This document shows, one piece after another, positions 49,409 through 63,629 of a stretch of 64,000 nt of DNA. The DNA is from Acinetobacter sp. NCu2D-2 (GTDB lineage Bacteria > Pseudomonadota > Gammaproteobacteria > Pseudomonadales > Moraxellaceae). How positions within the stretch are numbered: the first letter of the stretch is position 1; the number at the start of each line of letters is the position of its first letter. The notes under the pieces were generated by a model. It had not been told where the DNA came from, did no database searches, and worked only from the letters and a program-made list of their open reading frames with translations. The position numbers were made by a program, and so were the translations under genes. The stretch lies in contig NZ_CP015594.1 in assembly GCF_001647675.1 (NCBI RefSeq), positions 434,001-498,000 on the forward strand, in the 5' to 3' direction.

Positions 49409-49422
49409 GACGATGTATCTGA

Positions 49423-49499
<77 letters not shown>

Positions 49500-49542
49500 T
49501 CTGCAATAGACAGTAATCAGTACATTGACTTATTGATAAGCT

Positions 49543-49618
49543 GGGGACTTAGCTTAGTTGGTAGAGCGCCTGCTTTGCACGCAGGAGGTCAGGAGTTCGA
49601 CTCTCCTAGTCTCCACCA
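49543..49618 (+). tRNA. tRNA-Ala (TGC)
   Basis: 76 bases with encoded CCA in the 16S-23S spacer. Acceptor GGGGACT/AGTCTCC; loop TTTGCAC gives anticodon TGC. Confidence 0.97.
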
Positions 49619-50012
49619 TACATTTCTACGAAATGTATAAAGAACGAAGCTAAAATAAACAATCAAACGGTTGTTAGCCTAGTCCTTAAGCGATCAAGTG
49701 ATTAGATCCTAGAGATTAACAAGTAGAAGCGTTATGATACGCACCACTTGATAATCTCTGTGATTTATCACAGTAATGCAATCTGACGAAGATGCATTAA
49801 ATCATTAACAGAATATATTTGAGTTGAAATAATTTGTTCATACTCGTTAAGACTTAAACAAGCAATTGTTTAAAGATTAATGAGTACTAGCGATTAAACT
49901 GAATCAAGCGTTTTGGTATGTGAAATTTGATTGAAGCTGTACAGTGTTTAAGTACACAAACAACGAACTGTGAGTCTTAGGACTTGTTGGTTGATCTACT
50001 TGTAGGATCGAT

Positions 50013-50031
<19 letters not shown>
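49619..50031 (+). other. spacer between tRNA-Ala and 23S
   Basis: About 410 bases without a gene. It carries AT-rich leader sequence and, at its end, the 5' arm of the 23S processing stem. Short hairpins such as TTGATCTACTTGTAGGATCGATC occur near 49990 (partial pairing only). Confidence 0.6.
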
Positions 50032-52943
<2,912 letters not shown>

Positions 52944-53155
52944 GTGTTGTTGATCAAATCATCATCACAATAACTTGATTTAGTTAACGCTAAAGATGAA
53001 CGAAGAATAAGCAAACGCGAAAGCGTTTGCCTGAGTGCAAGGCATAAAGCTACGCTTTATGTTACACTCACAACTCAAGTATCCCTGTTAATGAATTCTA
53101 TTTGACGAAAGCTAGGCATCTAAATAAGACCTAAGTGAGTAAGCATAAACAGTTG

Positions 53156-53271
53156 TGCTGGCGACAATAGCAAGAGTGAACCACCTGATCCCTTCCCGAA
53201 CTCAGAAGTGAAACCTCTTAGCGCTGATGGTAGTGTGGCATTTGCCATGTGAGAGTAAGTCATCGCCAGCT
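53156..53271 (+). rRNA. 5S ribosomal RNA
   Basis: About 116 bases. Terminal stem GCTGGCGA/TCGCCAGC, with the conserved CCGAACTCAGAAGTGAAAC and GATGGTAGTGTGG. The 23S-5S spacer (52944-53155) holds only AT-rich sequence with a short inverted repeat (CAAACGCGAAAGCGTTTG at about 53012). Confidence 0.96.
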
Positions 53272-53280
53272 CATTATTCC

Positions 53281-53318
53281 AAAATCCCCCCTAGCTCAAT
53301 AGCAGGGGGGATTTTTTA
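53281..53318 (+). terminator. rrn operon terminator
   Basis: AAAATCCCCCC and GGGGGGATTTTTT form a strong 10- to 11-base stem with a T tract just after the 5S. Confidence 0.92.
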
Positions 53319-53458
53319 TGGCTAAAATTTAATACAGAACCATCTAGCCTAAAAAATAACACCCACATTTGTATGTTTTTTAATAAATCTGTGCTATAAA
53401 AAATTAAAACGGCATAAAAATTGCTTTAAAAGCGCGATTCAAATTTTGAGGGTGAAGA

Positions 53459-54910
53459 ATGAAGTTATCAGTGGGCTTAAAAGTTGCGAACTCGCTGTCA
53501 TTGACTCCACAATTGCAGCAAGCGATTCGCTTATTGCAGCTATCAAGTTTGGAGTTAGAGCAAGAGATTCAGGCCCAACTTGATAGTAATCCCTTATTGG
53601 AAAAGGTTGAGGAGCAAAGTACGTCAGATGATGTTTCTATTGCAGAAATTGAACATGATAATAAAGATCTGACAACTGAACTTAATGCTGATCATCTACC
53701 TGATGATTTGCCTGTTGATACAGACTGGGATGATGTTTACACACATCAACCGACAAGTTTAGGTGCTGCGGAATATGAAGAGCGCGAAGATAACCGTCAA
53801 GTCCACGAAAGTTTGCAGCAACATCTCATTGAACAAGTTAACTTACTCAACTTTTCTAAAATAGAAAAATTAATTGCACATTGCATCATCGATTCATTGG
53901 ATGAAAAGGGTTTCTTAGAAGTTGATATCGAGGATATTACATCTTCTGTACAGAAACTTTTAGCATCAATGGAATACGAAGAAGAAGTTGAGCATGATGA
54001 AGTGCTTGTGGTGCTCAAACATATTCAGCGCTTAGAACCAATTGGTGTTGGCTCCCGCAACTTAGCTGAATGTTTGTTGGTTCAATTGGCGAGTCTGCCA
54101 GAATCTACACCATGTCGTAATGATGCCATTAAACTAATGCAGCATTACGAATTATTAATTACCAATGAATTACCGAAATTGATTAAACAAACGGGATTGA
54201 ATCAAGAGCAGCTTCGCTGTGCCGTTGACCTACTCAAAACTTTAAAGCCGCATCCAGGTTTGGAATTTGAAAATCGCGAATCTGATTATCAAATTCCTGA
54301 TGTGGTTGTTGTGAAAAAGAACGAAGGTTGGCAAGTATCTTTAAATCCAGATGTCATGCCAAAACTTCGCGTTAATTCTTTTTATGCCAATATGATTAAA
54401 CGTGCTGATCAAAGTGATGATAATCAGTATCTTAGGAATCATATGTTAGAAGCTAAAAACTTTATAAAAAGCATTGATGAGCGTCATAAAACCTTATTAA
54501 AGGTCTCAACATGCATCGTTGAGCATCAAAAAATGTTCTTAGAATTAGGTGCAGAGGGAATGAAGCCACTTGTACTTCGGGATATTGCGGAAGAAGTGGA
54601 ATTGCATGAATCAACTGTTTCACGTGTGACGACGAACAAATATATGCTGACACCACGTGGTTTGTTTGAATTGAAATATTTCTTTTCAAGTCATGTGGGA
54701 ACGACTTCAGGCGGTGAGGCATCTTCTACTGCAATTCGCGCTAAGATTAAAAAATTAATTTCTGAAGAAAATGTCCGTAAACCATTGTCTGATAATGCAA
54801 TTGCGGTTTTATTGAAAGAAGATGGAATTGATGTGGCGCGTCGTACTGTCGCAAAATATCGTGAATCGTTACATATTCCTTCGTCTTCTGAACGAAAAGT
54901 CTTGATCTAA
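53459..54910 (+). CDS. rpoN: RNA polymerase sigma-54 factor
   Basis: RpoN directs RNA polymerase to -24/-12 promoters that need an activator ATPase. This 483-residue protein has the Gln-rich N-terminal activator-interacting region (SLTPQLQQAIRLLQLSSLELEQEI), a short acidic linker, the core-binding domain, and the C-terminal DNA-binding part with the RpoN box ARRTVAKYRESLHIPSS. The HTH has LHESTVSRVTTNKYM. It lies immediately after the rrn operon and is followed by hpf, as in many gammaproteobacteria. Confidence 0.97.
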   Translation: MKLSVGLKVANSLSLTPQLQQAIRLLQLSSLELEQEIQAQLDSNPLLEKVEEQSTSDDVSIAEIEHDNKDLTTELNADHLPDDLPVDTDWDDVYTHQPTSLGAAEYEEREDNRQVHESLQQHLIEQVNLLNFSKIEKLIAHCIIDSLDEKGFLEVDIEDITSSVQKLLASMEYEEEVEHDEVLVVLKHIQRLEPIGVGSRNLAECLLVQLASLPESTPCRNDAIKLMQHYELLITNELPKLIKQTGLNQEQLRCAVDLLKTLKPHPGLEFENRESDYQIPDVVVVKKNEGWQVSLNPDVMPKLRVNSFYANMIKRADQSDDNQYLRNHMLEAKNFIKSIDERHKTLLKVSTCIVEHQKMFLELGAEGMKPLVLRDIAEEVELHESTVSRVTTNKYMLTPRGLFELKYFFSSHVGTTSGGEASSTAIRAKIKKLISEENVRKPLSDNAIAVLLKEDGIDVARRTVAKYRESLHIPSSSERKVLI

Positions 54911-54934
54911 ATTTTAAAATCTGACTATTCTAAG

Positions 54935-54966
54935 AGTTCATCATGACAATATGATGAACTTTTTTT
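54935..54966 (+). terminator. rpoN terminator
   Basis: AGTTCATCAT-GACAAT-ATGATGAACT followed by T6: a 10-base perfect stem. Confidence 0.88.
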
Positions 54967-55086
54967 CTTTGAGGATCGGTACAAATGATTTAATTTAATC
55001 TCTATGTCTTTTGCATAAAATATGATTATAGTTAGATCATTTTGACTGTGACTCCTCCACTGTTAACAAAGGTGAGGGATAAAATT

Positions 55087-55419
55087 ATGCAATTAACAAT
55101 TCGTGGACATCATTTATCGATAACACCAGCAATTGAAAATAATATTAAAGAAAAATTTTCACATATGATTAAACACCTTGATCAGGTGAATAGTATGCAA
55201 GTGAAACTTTCAAAAGATCATCAAATTGATAAACGGTCTAAGCGAGGGAGTGGTAATCATATTGCTGAAGCGATTATTCGATTGCCTGGGATTGAGTTTT
55301 TTGCCCATGCTAATGCTGACGATATGTATACTTCGATTAAAATTTTGACAGAAAAATTAAGAAAACAGCTTGATCGATATCGAAAAATGCAATTGAACTA
55401 TCAAGAATTAGCCATCTAA
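55087..55419 (+). CDS. hpf: ribosome hibernation promoting factor, short form
   Basis: This 110-residue HPF/RaiA-family protein binds the 30S decoding region and helps make inactive ribosome dimers in stationary phase. It shows MQLTIRGHHLSITPAIENNIKEKF, then AEAIIRLPGIEFFAHANADDMYTSI and IKILTEKLRKQLDRY. It lacks the long C-terminal dimerisation domain, so it is the short type. ATG 55087 with GAGGGA upstream is preferred; the opening at 55042 would add 15 residues unlike the family. Downstream of rpoN, it has its own leader after the rpoN terminator. Confidence 0.92.
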   Translation: MQLTIRGHHLSITPAIENNIKEKFSHMIKHLDQVNSMQVKLSKDHQIDKRSKRGSGNHIAEAIIRLPGIEFFAHANADDMYTSIKILTEKLRKQLDRYRKMQLNYQELAI

Positions 55420-55430
55420 ACTTAAAACAC

Positions 55431-55462
55431 AAAAAAGAGGTTTTCAAAAAGCCTCTTTTTTT
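55431..55462 (+). terminator. hpf terminator
   Basis: AAAAAAGAGG and CCTCTTTTTT pair around an 11-base loop, and a short A/T tail follows. Confidence 0.85.
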
Positions 55463-55553
55463 ACATATATAATGTATGTGGTTAATGAATTATTTTTATC
55501 ATTTATAGTAAAATGCTTGGTTTTACACCCGTAGTCCTATAAGAGGTCTTGTG

Positions 55554-57770
<2,217 letters not shown>

Positions 57771-57789
57771 ATTTGTATTTAAATAAAAT

Positions 57790-57810
57790 ACCGCCTTAGG
57801 GCGGTTTTTT
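57790..57810 (+). terminator. hisG terminator
   Basis: ACCGCC-TTAG-GGCGGT followed by T5, 19 bases past the hisG stop. Confidence 0.82.
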
Positions 57811-58047
57811 ATTGCTTTATTTTTAATAGCTATGAATAAAACAAAATTATGAGCTATATAAAAATATGGTAATGATCAAAATTAGAAATAGATGGAAAAC
57901 TTAGAATCACTTTAGTAATTTTTTATCATCGGATTTATCGAAGCCCAATTTCAGTAAAACTCATGTAAATGATAGAGAACAGTTGACCACAAAGCGGTGG
58001 AAAACAGGTAAACTAAACTTTTCCATATCAACCTTGTGGGTAAATTG

Positions 58048-59337
58048 ATGCGACGTTTATCGACTCAAGATCAAAACTTTAAACAAGTATTTGCAGACTT
58101 GTTAGCGTTTGAGACAGTGAGTGATCCTGAACTTTTAAAAACCGTAGACCAAATCATTGCCGACGTTCGTCAGCATGGTGATGCTCATGTTCTTAAATTA
58201 ACTCAGCAGTTCGATCGACATCCAGCGCATCAATTTTCAGAGCTCGAACTGACCCAAGAACAATTGAAAGCTGCCTTTGAAGGTTTAACTGTTGAAGTAC
58301 GTGATGCTTTAGAAATGGCAGCTGAACGTGTCCGTGAGTTCCACCAAGCACAAAAGCAAGACGGTTGGACTTATGTTGACGCTTTAGGCAATACCTTAGG
58401 TCAAAAAGTCACTCCGCTTGATCGCGTCGGTATTTATGTACCGGGCGGCTTGGCATCGTATCCATCTTCAGTATTAATGAATGCAGTTCCTGCACATGTG
58501 GCGGGTGTCGCTGAAATTATTATGGTGGTGCCTGCGCCAAATGGTGAACTGAATCCATTGGTATTGGCAGCAGCCTACTTAGCTGGCGTGCATCGCGTAT
58601 TTACCATTGGTGGTGCGCAAGCGGTTGCAGCACTGGCTTATGGTACAGAAACCATTCCTCGTGTGGATAAAATCACGGGTCCAGGTAACCGCTTCGTTGC
58701 TGCGGCAAAACGTGCGGTCTTCGGTCAAGTTGGTATTGACATGATTGCAGGTCCTTCTGAAATTTTAGTGTATGCGGAAGGTGAAAATAATGCTGAATGG
58801 TTGGCAATGGATTTATTGTCACAAGCTGAGCATGACACTGTGGCACAAGCCGTATTCATTACGCCAGATGAAGCATTATTAAATGCAGTGGGCGAATGGA
58901 TTGAAAGGCATTTAGACGCATTACCAAAAGCGGATATTGCACGAACTTCAATTGAGAACCGTGGTGCATTGGTTTTAGTCAAAGACCGTGCTGAAGGTGC
59001 AGAACTGATTAACCAAGTTGCGCCTGAACATTTAATGCTTTGCTTAGACGAAGCTGAAGAAATGTCGAATGATATTCGTCATGCAGGTGCGATTTTCATG
59101 GGACGATACACTCCTGAAGCGATTGGTGATTACTGTGCAGGGCCAAACCACGTATTACCAACTTCGGGTACAGCACGTTTCTCATCACCGCTCGGTGTAT
59201 ATGATTTCCAAAAACGTTCAAGCTTGATTATGTGCTCTGAACAGGGCGTGAAATCATTGGCGAAAACTGCAGATGTATTGGCGCAAGAAGAAAATCTTGA
59301 TGCACATGCACGTTCTGCGCGTTATCGTTATCAATAA
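58048..59337 (+). CDS. hisD: histidinol dehydrogenase
   Basis: HisD oxidises histidinol to histidine in two NAD-dependent steps using zinc. This 429-residue protein has GIYVPGGLASYPSSVLMNA, FTIGGAQAVAALAYGTE, DMIAGPSEILVYA, SQAEHDTVAQAVFITPD and APEHLMLCLDEAEEM, all typical; the Glu/His pairs near PEHL are metal or catalytic ligands. The frame opens at GTG 58036, but ATG 58048 (MRRLSTQD) with a weak GGG site is the likelier start. It lies 277 bases after hisG and is followed by a repeat and hisC. Confidence 0.94.
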   Translation: MRRLSTQDQNFKQVFADLLAFETVSDPELLKTVDQIIADVRQHGDAHVLKLTQQFDRHPAHQFSELELTQEQLKAAFEGLTVEVRDALEMAAERVREFHQAQKQDGWTYVDALGNTLGQKVTPLDRVGIYVPGGLASYPSSVLMNAVPAHVAGVAEIIMVVPAPNGELNPLVLAAAYLAGVHRVFTIGGAQAVAALAYGTETIPRVDKITGPGNRFVAAAKRAVFGQVGIDMIAGPSEILVYAEGENNAEWLAMDLLSQAEHDTVAQAVFITPDEALLNAVGEWIERHLDALPKADIARTSIENRGALVLVKDRAEGAELINQVAPEHLMLCLDEAEEMSNDIRHAGAIFMGRYTPEAIGDYCAGPNHVLPTSGTARFSSPLGVYDFQKRSSLIMCSEQGVKSLAKTADVLAQEENLDAHARSARYRYQ

Positions 59338-59349
59338 ATTAAAAAGATA

Positions 59350-59424
59350 AAACCTCTCCCTAACCCTCACTTGCGCTTCATTTTAAAGCAGTGCTTTAAA
59401 ACTTGCTCAGGAGAGGGGAACCAC
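59350..59424. repeat. intergenic palindromic repeat, copy 3 (diverged)
   Basis: CCTCTCCCTAACCCTC at one end and GGAGAGGGG at the other, around a hairpin with TTTTAAAGCAGTGCTTTAAAA. It shares the outer arms with copies 1 and 2 but has a different interior. It lies between hisD and hisC and ends just before the hisC start. Confidence 0.55.
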
Positions 59425-59437
59425 GAGATTTAAAAAT

Positions 59438-60526
59438 ATGAATATCACTGCAGAACAAATGCGTTTTTGGAGTCCAGAGGTACGTGAGTTAGAGCCGTAT
59501 GTCCCTGGTGAACAACCTAAAATCCAAAACCTTTTAAAACTCAATACCAATGAGAACCCGTATCCACCATCACCAAAAGTGGTTGATGCGGTAAAAAATG
59601 TCTTAGCGAATGGTGCAGACGCTTTACGTTTGTATCCAGACCCAGATGCATCTGAACTTAAACAAGCCATTGCGAAACAGCAACATGTGTCTGTCGATCA
59701 AGTATTTGTCGGTAATGGCTCGGATGAAGTTTTAGCACATATTTTTAAAGCTTTCTTTGTTCAAGAATTGCCACTGCTTTATCCTGATATTACTTATAGT
59801 TTCTATCCGGTATACAGCCAGTTCTTTGGTGTAAAAACTAAAGTATTGCCACTCAATGACAACTTTGAAATTGTCGTTGCAGACTATAAACAGCCAAATG
59901 GTGGGATTATTATTACCAATCCAAATGCGCCGACCAGTATTGCACTTGGTTTATCTGCAATTGAAGAAGTGCTACAAGCCAATCCAGATTCGGTTGTGGT
60001 GATTGACGAAGCCTACGTGGACTTTGGTGCAGAATCTGCAGTGGCGTTGGTAGAAAAATATGACAATTTGGTAGTATGTCAAACCACTTCTAAGTCACGT
60101 TCATTGGCAGGTTTGCGTGTTGGCTTTGCCATTGCACAACCACACTTAATTGCTGCACTTGAAGCGGTAAAAAATAGCTTTAACTCCTATCCAATGGATC
60201 GTTTTGCTATTGCAGCAGCCGTAGCTTCATTTGAAGATCAAGCGTATTTTGAAGCACAAAATGCCAAAGTGATTGCCAGTCGTGAAAAATTGATCGGACA
60301 ACTGGCTGAACTTGGCTTTAAGGTATTACCATCGAAAGCCAACTTTATATTTGCATCATTACCAAGTAAAGATGCAGGTGAGTTGGCTGCTCAATTACGT
60401 GAACGTGGCATCATTGTGCGTTATTTCAATAAGCCGCGTATTAATCAGTATCTTCGTATTACCATCGGTACAGATGAGCAAAATCAGCGTTTGGTGGATA
60501 CGCTGAAAAAAGAGATTTTGGTTTAA
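59438..60526 (+). CDS. hisC: histidinol-phosphate aminotransferase
   Basis: HisC transaminates imidazole acetol phosphate with glutamate to histidinol phosphate; it uses PLP. This 362-residue class I/II aminotransferase has [51 protein letters not shown] and [10 protein letters not shown], and the PLP Lys in [16 protein letters not shown] (about residue 215). It belongs with hisD, from which it is separated by about 100 bases containing repeat copy 3. No strong Shine-Dalgarno is seen (GAGGGGAACC is distant). Confidence 0.95.
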   Translation: MNITAEQMRFWSPEVRELEPYVPGEQPKIQNLLKLNTNENPYPPSPKVVDAVKNVLANGADALRLYPDPDASELKQAIAKQQHVSVDQVFVGNGSDEVLAHIFKAFFVQELPLLYPDITYSFYPVYSQFFGVKTKVLPLNDNFEIVVADYKQPNGGIIITNPNAPTSIALGLSAIEEVLQANPDSVVVIDEAYVDFGAESAVALVEKYDNLVVCQTTSKSRSLAGLRVGFAIAQPHLIAALEAVKNSFNSYPMDRFAIAAAVASFEDQAYFEAQNAKVIASREKLIGQLAELGFKVLPSKANFIFASLPSKDAGELAAQLRERGIIVRYFNKPRINQYLRITIGTDEQNQRLVDTLKKEILV

Positions 60527-60565
60527 TAACCCTAAACTCTGATCTTTTTGGTATGAGCAAGCTCG

Positions 60566-60652
60566 AATCCACCCCTTGCGGAGCAGTGCTCCTCATCCCT
60601 TGGAAAAGGAGAGAACTCCTCCCTTTGAAAAAGTGAGGTTGGGAGGGATTCA
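60566..60652. repeat. intergenic palindromic repeat, copy 4 (diverged)
   Basis: AATCCACCCCTT ... GAGGTTGGGAGGGATT outer arms, with interior AGGAGAGAACTCCTCC and GGAGCAGTGCTCC hairpins. It directly precedes the hisC/pabB shared terminator. Confidence 0.6.
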
Positions 60653-60682
60653 AAAAAAGCGACTCAATTGAGTCGCTTTTTT
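60652..60682. terminator. bidirectional terminator between hisC and pabB
   Basis: AAAAAAAGCGACTCAATTGAGTCGCTTTTTT: perfect palindrome. Its end overlaps the stop codon region of pabB, which is convergent. Confidence 0.88.
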
Positions 60683-62000
60683 ATTCAGGTGTATACCACG
60701 TGTTGAGTAAATTCAGCATCGCTTCGACTTTATCAAAGCATTCCTGATATTCAGCGTCACAGTCTGAGGCAATGGTAATACCACCACCTGCCCAAAGTGA
60801 TACGTCATCTTGGTATTTTTGAATGCTACGAATTAGAATATTCCAAGCGCCTGTGCCATCCGCATTGAAATAACCCATTGAACCACAATAAGCACCACGC
60901 GGTGCGCCCTCAAGTTCCTTAATAATTTGCATGGCACGAATTTTTGGAGCACCGGTAATAGAACCACCAGGTAGTGCAGACATCAGTACATCAAAAGGAT
61001 TGATCTCTGCTTTTAAAGTTGCTTCAACTTCACTGACCATATGATGCACTTGGTTAAAACTTTCAATATTAAACAGTTTTGGCGTTTTAACTGTTCCTAT
61101 TTCTGCATACACACTTAAATCGTTGCGGAGCAAATCCACGATCATGACATTTTCAGCCATATCTTTTTCAGAGTTTTTTAAGGCGTGTTTGGATTGTTCA
61201 TCACGTAGTGGATCGCTATAGCGCGGCATAGTGCCTTTAATCGGCTTAGTGATAATTTTTCGATTCGGTAAAAAGTCGATAAAAAGCTCAGGTGAACAAC
61301 TGAGTAGCTCAAAGTCAGCAATTCTTAAATAACCTGCATAAGGTGCATTGGTAAGTTGCCAAAATTGTGCTGCAGTCGTGAGTAAACTGCCTGTAGCCTT
61401 AGCTTTAAATTCTTGAGTCAGATTAATTTGATAACAATCGCCTGCAACAATGTAGTCTTGTACTTTTTGAAAAGCCGCAGAATATTGAGCTTTATTCCAA
61501 CGCGCAGTACAGGGTGTATCCAGTTTAAAATCTTCGGTTATTGTTGCGCTATTGATTAAATCATTAATGGTATCAAAGATCATTTCTGCATTCGGATGTG
61601 AACTTTCAAAAATCCAGACATCATGTTCAAAGCGTAAAAAACTTAAAAACTCACCTAGAAAGAATGCAGGCTGAGGGTGTAATTCTGCATCGATATTTTG
61701 ATTGGCTGCATAGTCATACCCAACAAAACCGACATATTTACACAGCGAATTTTTTGATTGGTTATGGTTAAAATTTATATTCAATGAATCATTTGAAGGA
61801 TTGTAAGAATTGAAAACAGTTTCATGATAATTATGAACATGATGGTTTTGAATCAGTTGATAGCGTATGGCATTAAAGGCGATAAAAGGTTGATTATTAT
61901 TTTCCAAATAAACGACATGATGCAGTGATTTTAGTGCATTTAACATGTGTGCAGGAGAAGGACTTTGCTGTAGATGGCGACTAAAAATAGGGATGCTCAT
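60681..62000 (-). CDS. pabB: aminodeoxychorismate synthase component I
   Basis: PabB with PabA converts chorismate to 4-amino-4-deoxychorismate for folate synthesis. This 439-residue chorismate-binding protein has the signatures AGDCYQINLTQEF (about residue 188), PIKGTMPRYSDPLRDEQ (PIKGT, about residue 255), DLLRNDLSVYAEIGTV and ALPGGSITGAPKIRAM near residue 340. The PIKGT sequence is that of PabB, whereas TrpE usually has PIAGT at this point. It is divergent from filA and convergent with hisC. Confidence 0.9.
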   Translation of the reverse strand: MSIPIFSRHLQQSPSPAHMLNALKSLHHVVYLENNNQPFIAFNAIRYQLIQNHHVHNYHETVFNSYNPSNDSLNINFNHNQSKNSLCKYVGFVGYDYAANQNIDAELHPQPAFFLGEFLSFLRFEHDVWIFESSHPNAEMIFDTINDLINSATITEDFKLDTPCTARWNKAQYSAAFQKVQDYIVAGDCYQINLTQEFKAKATGSLLTTAAQFWQLTNAPYAGYLRIADFELLSCSPELFIDFLPNRKIITKPIKGTMPRYSDPLRDEQSKHALKNSEKDMAENVMIVDLLRNDLSVYAEIGTVKTPKLFNIESFNQVHHMVSEVEATLKAEINPFDVLMSALPGGSITGAPKIRAMQIIKELEGAPRGAYCGSMGYFNADGTGAWNILIRSIQKYQDDVSLWAGGGITIASDCDAEYQECFDKVEAMLNLLNTWYTPE

Positions 62001-62260
62001 TCGCGTAACAATAGAAAAAGTACAGAGGTTATTTTAGCTTAAATATAGAGAAAAATAAGAATTTATTCATCAATACCGTTTGTCGGTAAGCATAAAATTA
62101 CGACCAACAGCAGTTGATCAAAAATTGACATGCATATAAGTTAAGTGGGCGAGCAAATCACTCAAGGAAATGGATGTTTGCATTGTCTTTAAAACAAAAA
62201 ATACAGCGCAAACAAAGAGTGATTCACAACCAGAAAAATAATACTCTTGGGAGAGTACAC

Positions 62261-63442
62261 ATGAAAAAATTCACTAAATTGGCTTTAGCTGCTTCTGTTG
62301 CAATGAGCGCAAACGCAATGGCAATGCAAGCAATGGACGATTCTGCACTTAGCTCTACTACGGGTCAAGACGGTCTTACAATTGGGATTGGCATTTCGAA
62401 AATTGCTATTGAGAAATTATACATTCACGATACTACTGGTTTGGCAGCAGATGCTAGCATTAAATCTACTGGTCTAGTAATGGATGGTGCTGACCCTGAA
62501 TACACAAGTGGTACTCTAGCAACAAAACAAATCGCTGGTGGTCCTGATATTCGGGATCTTACACAGACTATAGCTGGAAATGCTGGTAGTCGCGTTAATG
62601 TAAATATTAACACGCAAACAGCTACTTACGATAATACACTTAAAGATGTTAATTTGGGTGGTAATGATGAGGCAGCGGCAATTGTAATTTATGGTAATGG
62701 TATTGATGGTGATATAAATGAAAATCACGGTATTGTGATAGGTGCAAACTATAATGACAATGGTCAATATCTATTAGCTTCTCGTAATCTTGCGGACTTA
62801 ACTATTGATTCTGATGGTGGTGATGGAAATCCATTTATTAACATTGGCGCAAAAGTATCAGGATTGGATATTAATATTGGTAAAATTGGGGTTGCTGCTT
62901 CAGGTAAGCAGAATGAAGGTGCAAATGTAGGCACAATTCGTCGTGGACACACAGGTGAGATTAATGCAATTTTAAGTGGCTTGTCGATTAAAACAGGTCA
63001 AATGGAAGCAAATATTCAATTAGGTGCTGCGCCACAAGGTGCGATGATAAGATTAAATTCCACAATGAAAGGTGGTTTAGAGATTTTGAATCTTGGTATT
63101 TTGGATAACTCTACTGCAATGGGTGATGCTGACGCTAGTAGTGCAGCTAATCGTGCAGCTGGTGAGATCTTTATCGATAGTATTAAACTTACAGATGCAT
63201 CAAGTTCAGATCTAGTTTTAAATCAGCAAATTAGTGTTTTTGGTGATGACGGGACCTCAAAAGGACATGTTCGTATTTTAAGTACTAGTGGTGCGCACGA
63301 TACGTATATTAAAGGTATTCATTTAGGTAGTAAAACAGCAGCATCTATTGGTGATGTTGAAATACAAGGTATGCAAACATATTACAGCCCAAGCTTAGGT
63401 GTTTATCACCCAGGTGCTGTGATTACAATTTCTGGTCACTAA
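62261..63442 (+). CDS. filA: FilA-like secreted protein (DUF6160 type), possible surface-fibre component
   Basis: This 393-residue exported protein has the signal peptide MKKFTKLALAASVAMSANAMA/MQ. The N-terminal mature segment AMDDSALSSTTGQDGLTIGIG is, as I recall it, the hallmark of Acinetobacter FilA/DUF6160 proteins. The rest is rich in Gly, Asn, Asp, Ala and Ile, has no Cys or Trp visible, and looks beta-rich. ATG 62261 with GGGAGAG upstream is the start; the 29-residue longer opening has no signal sequence. FilA is named as a pilus-assembly protein in Acinetobacter, a claim I know only from annotation. A terminator follows, then a C39 peptidase gene. Confidence 0.75.
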   Translation: MKKFTKLALAASVAMSANAMAMQAMDDSALSSTTGQDGLTIGIGISKIAIEKLYIHDTTGLAADASIKSTGLVMDGADPEYTSGTLATKQIAGGPDIRDLTQTIAGNAGSRVNVNINTQTATYDNTLKDVNLGGNDEAAAIVIYGNGIDGDINENHGIVIGANYNDNGQYLLASRNLADLTIDSDGGDGNPFINIGAKVSGLDINIGKIGVAASGKQNEGANVGTIRRGHTGEINAILSGLSIKTGQMEANIQLGAAPQGAMIRLNSTMKGGLEILNLGILDNSTAMGDADASSAANRAAGEIFIDSIKLTDASSSDLVLNQQISVFGDDGTSKGHVRILSTSGAHDTYIKGIHLGSKTAASIGDVEIQGMQTYYSPSLGVYHPGAVITISGH

Positions 63443-63453
63443 GCATACTTTGT

Positions 63454-63483
63454 AAAAAAAAGCGCGTTTCGACGCGCTTTTTT
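63454..63483 (+). terminator. terminator after filA
   Basis: AAAAAGCGCGT-TTCG-ACGCGCTTTTT: an 11-base stem with UUCG loop. It could limit expression of the downstream gene relative to filA. Confidence 0.88.
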
Positions 63484-63629
63484 AATATACGCTCTATTCA
63501 TCTAATAATTTTAAAAAACACTATTTTTTTTGTATAAAAAGAAGTATCTTCATGTAACACGGATGTAGAGCATAGACTCTAGAATAATAACGAAAAGACG
63601 CCAAGCGTCAGACATGAAAAGTAAAAATT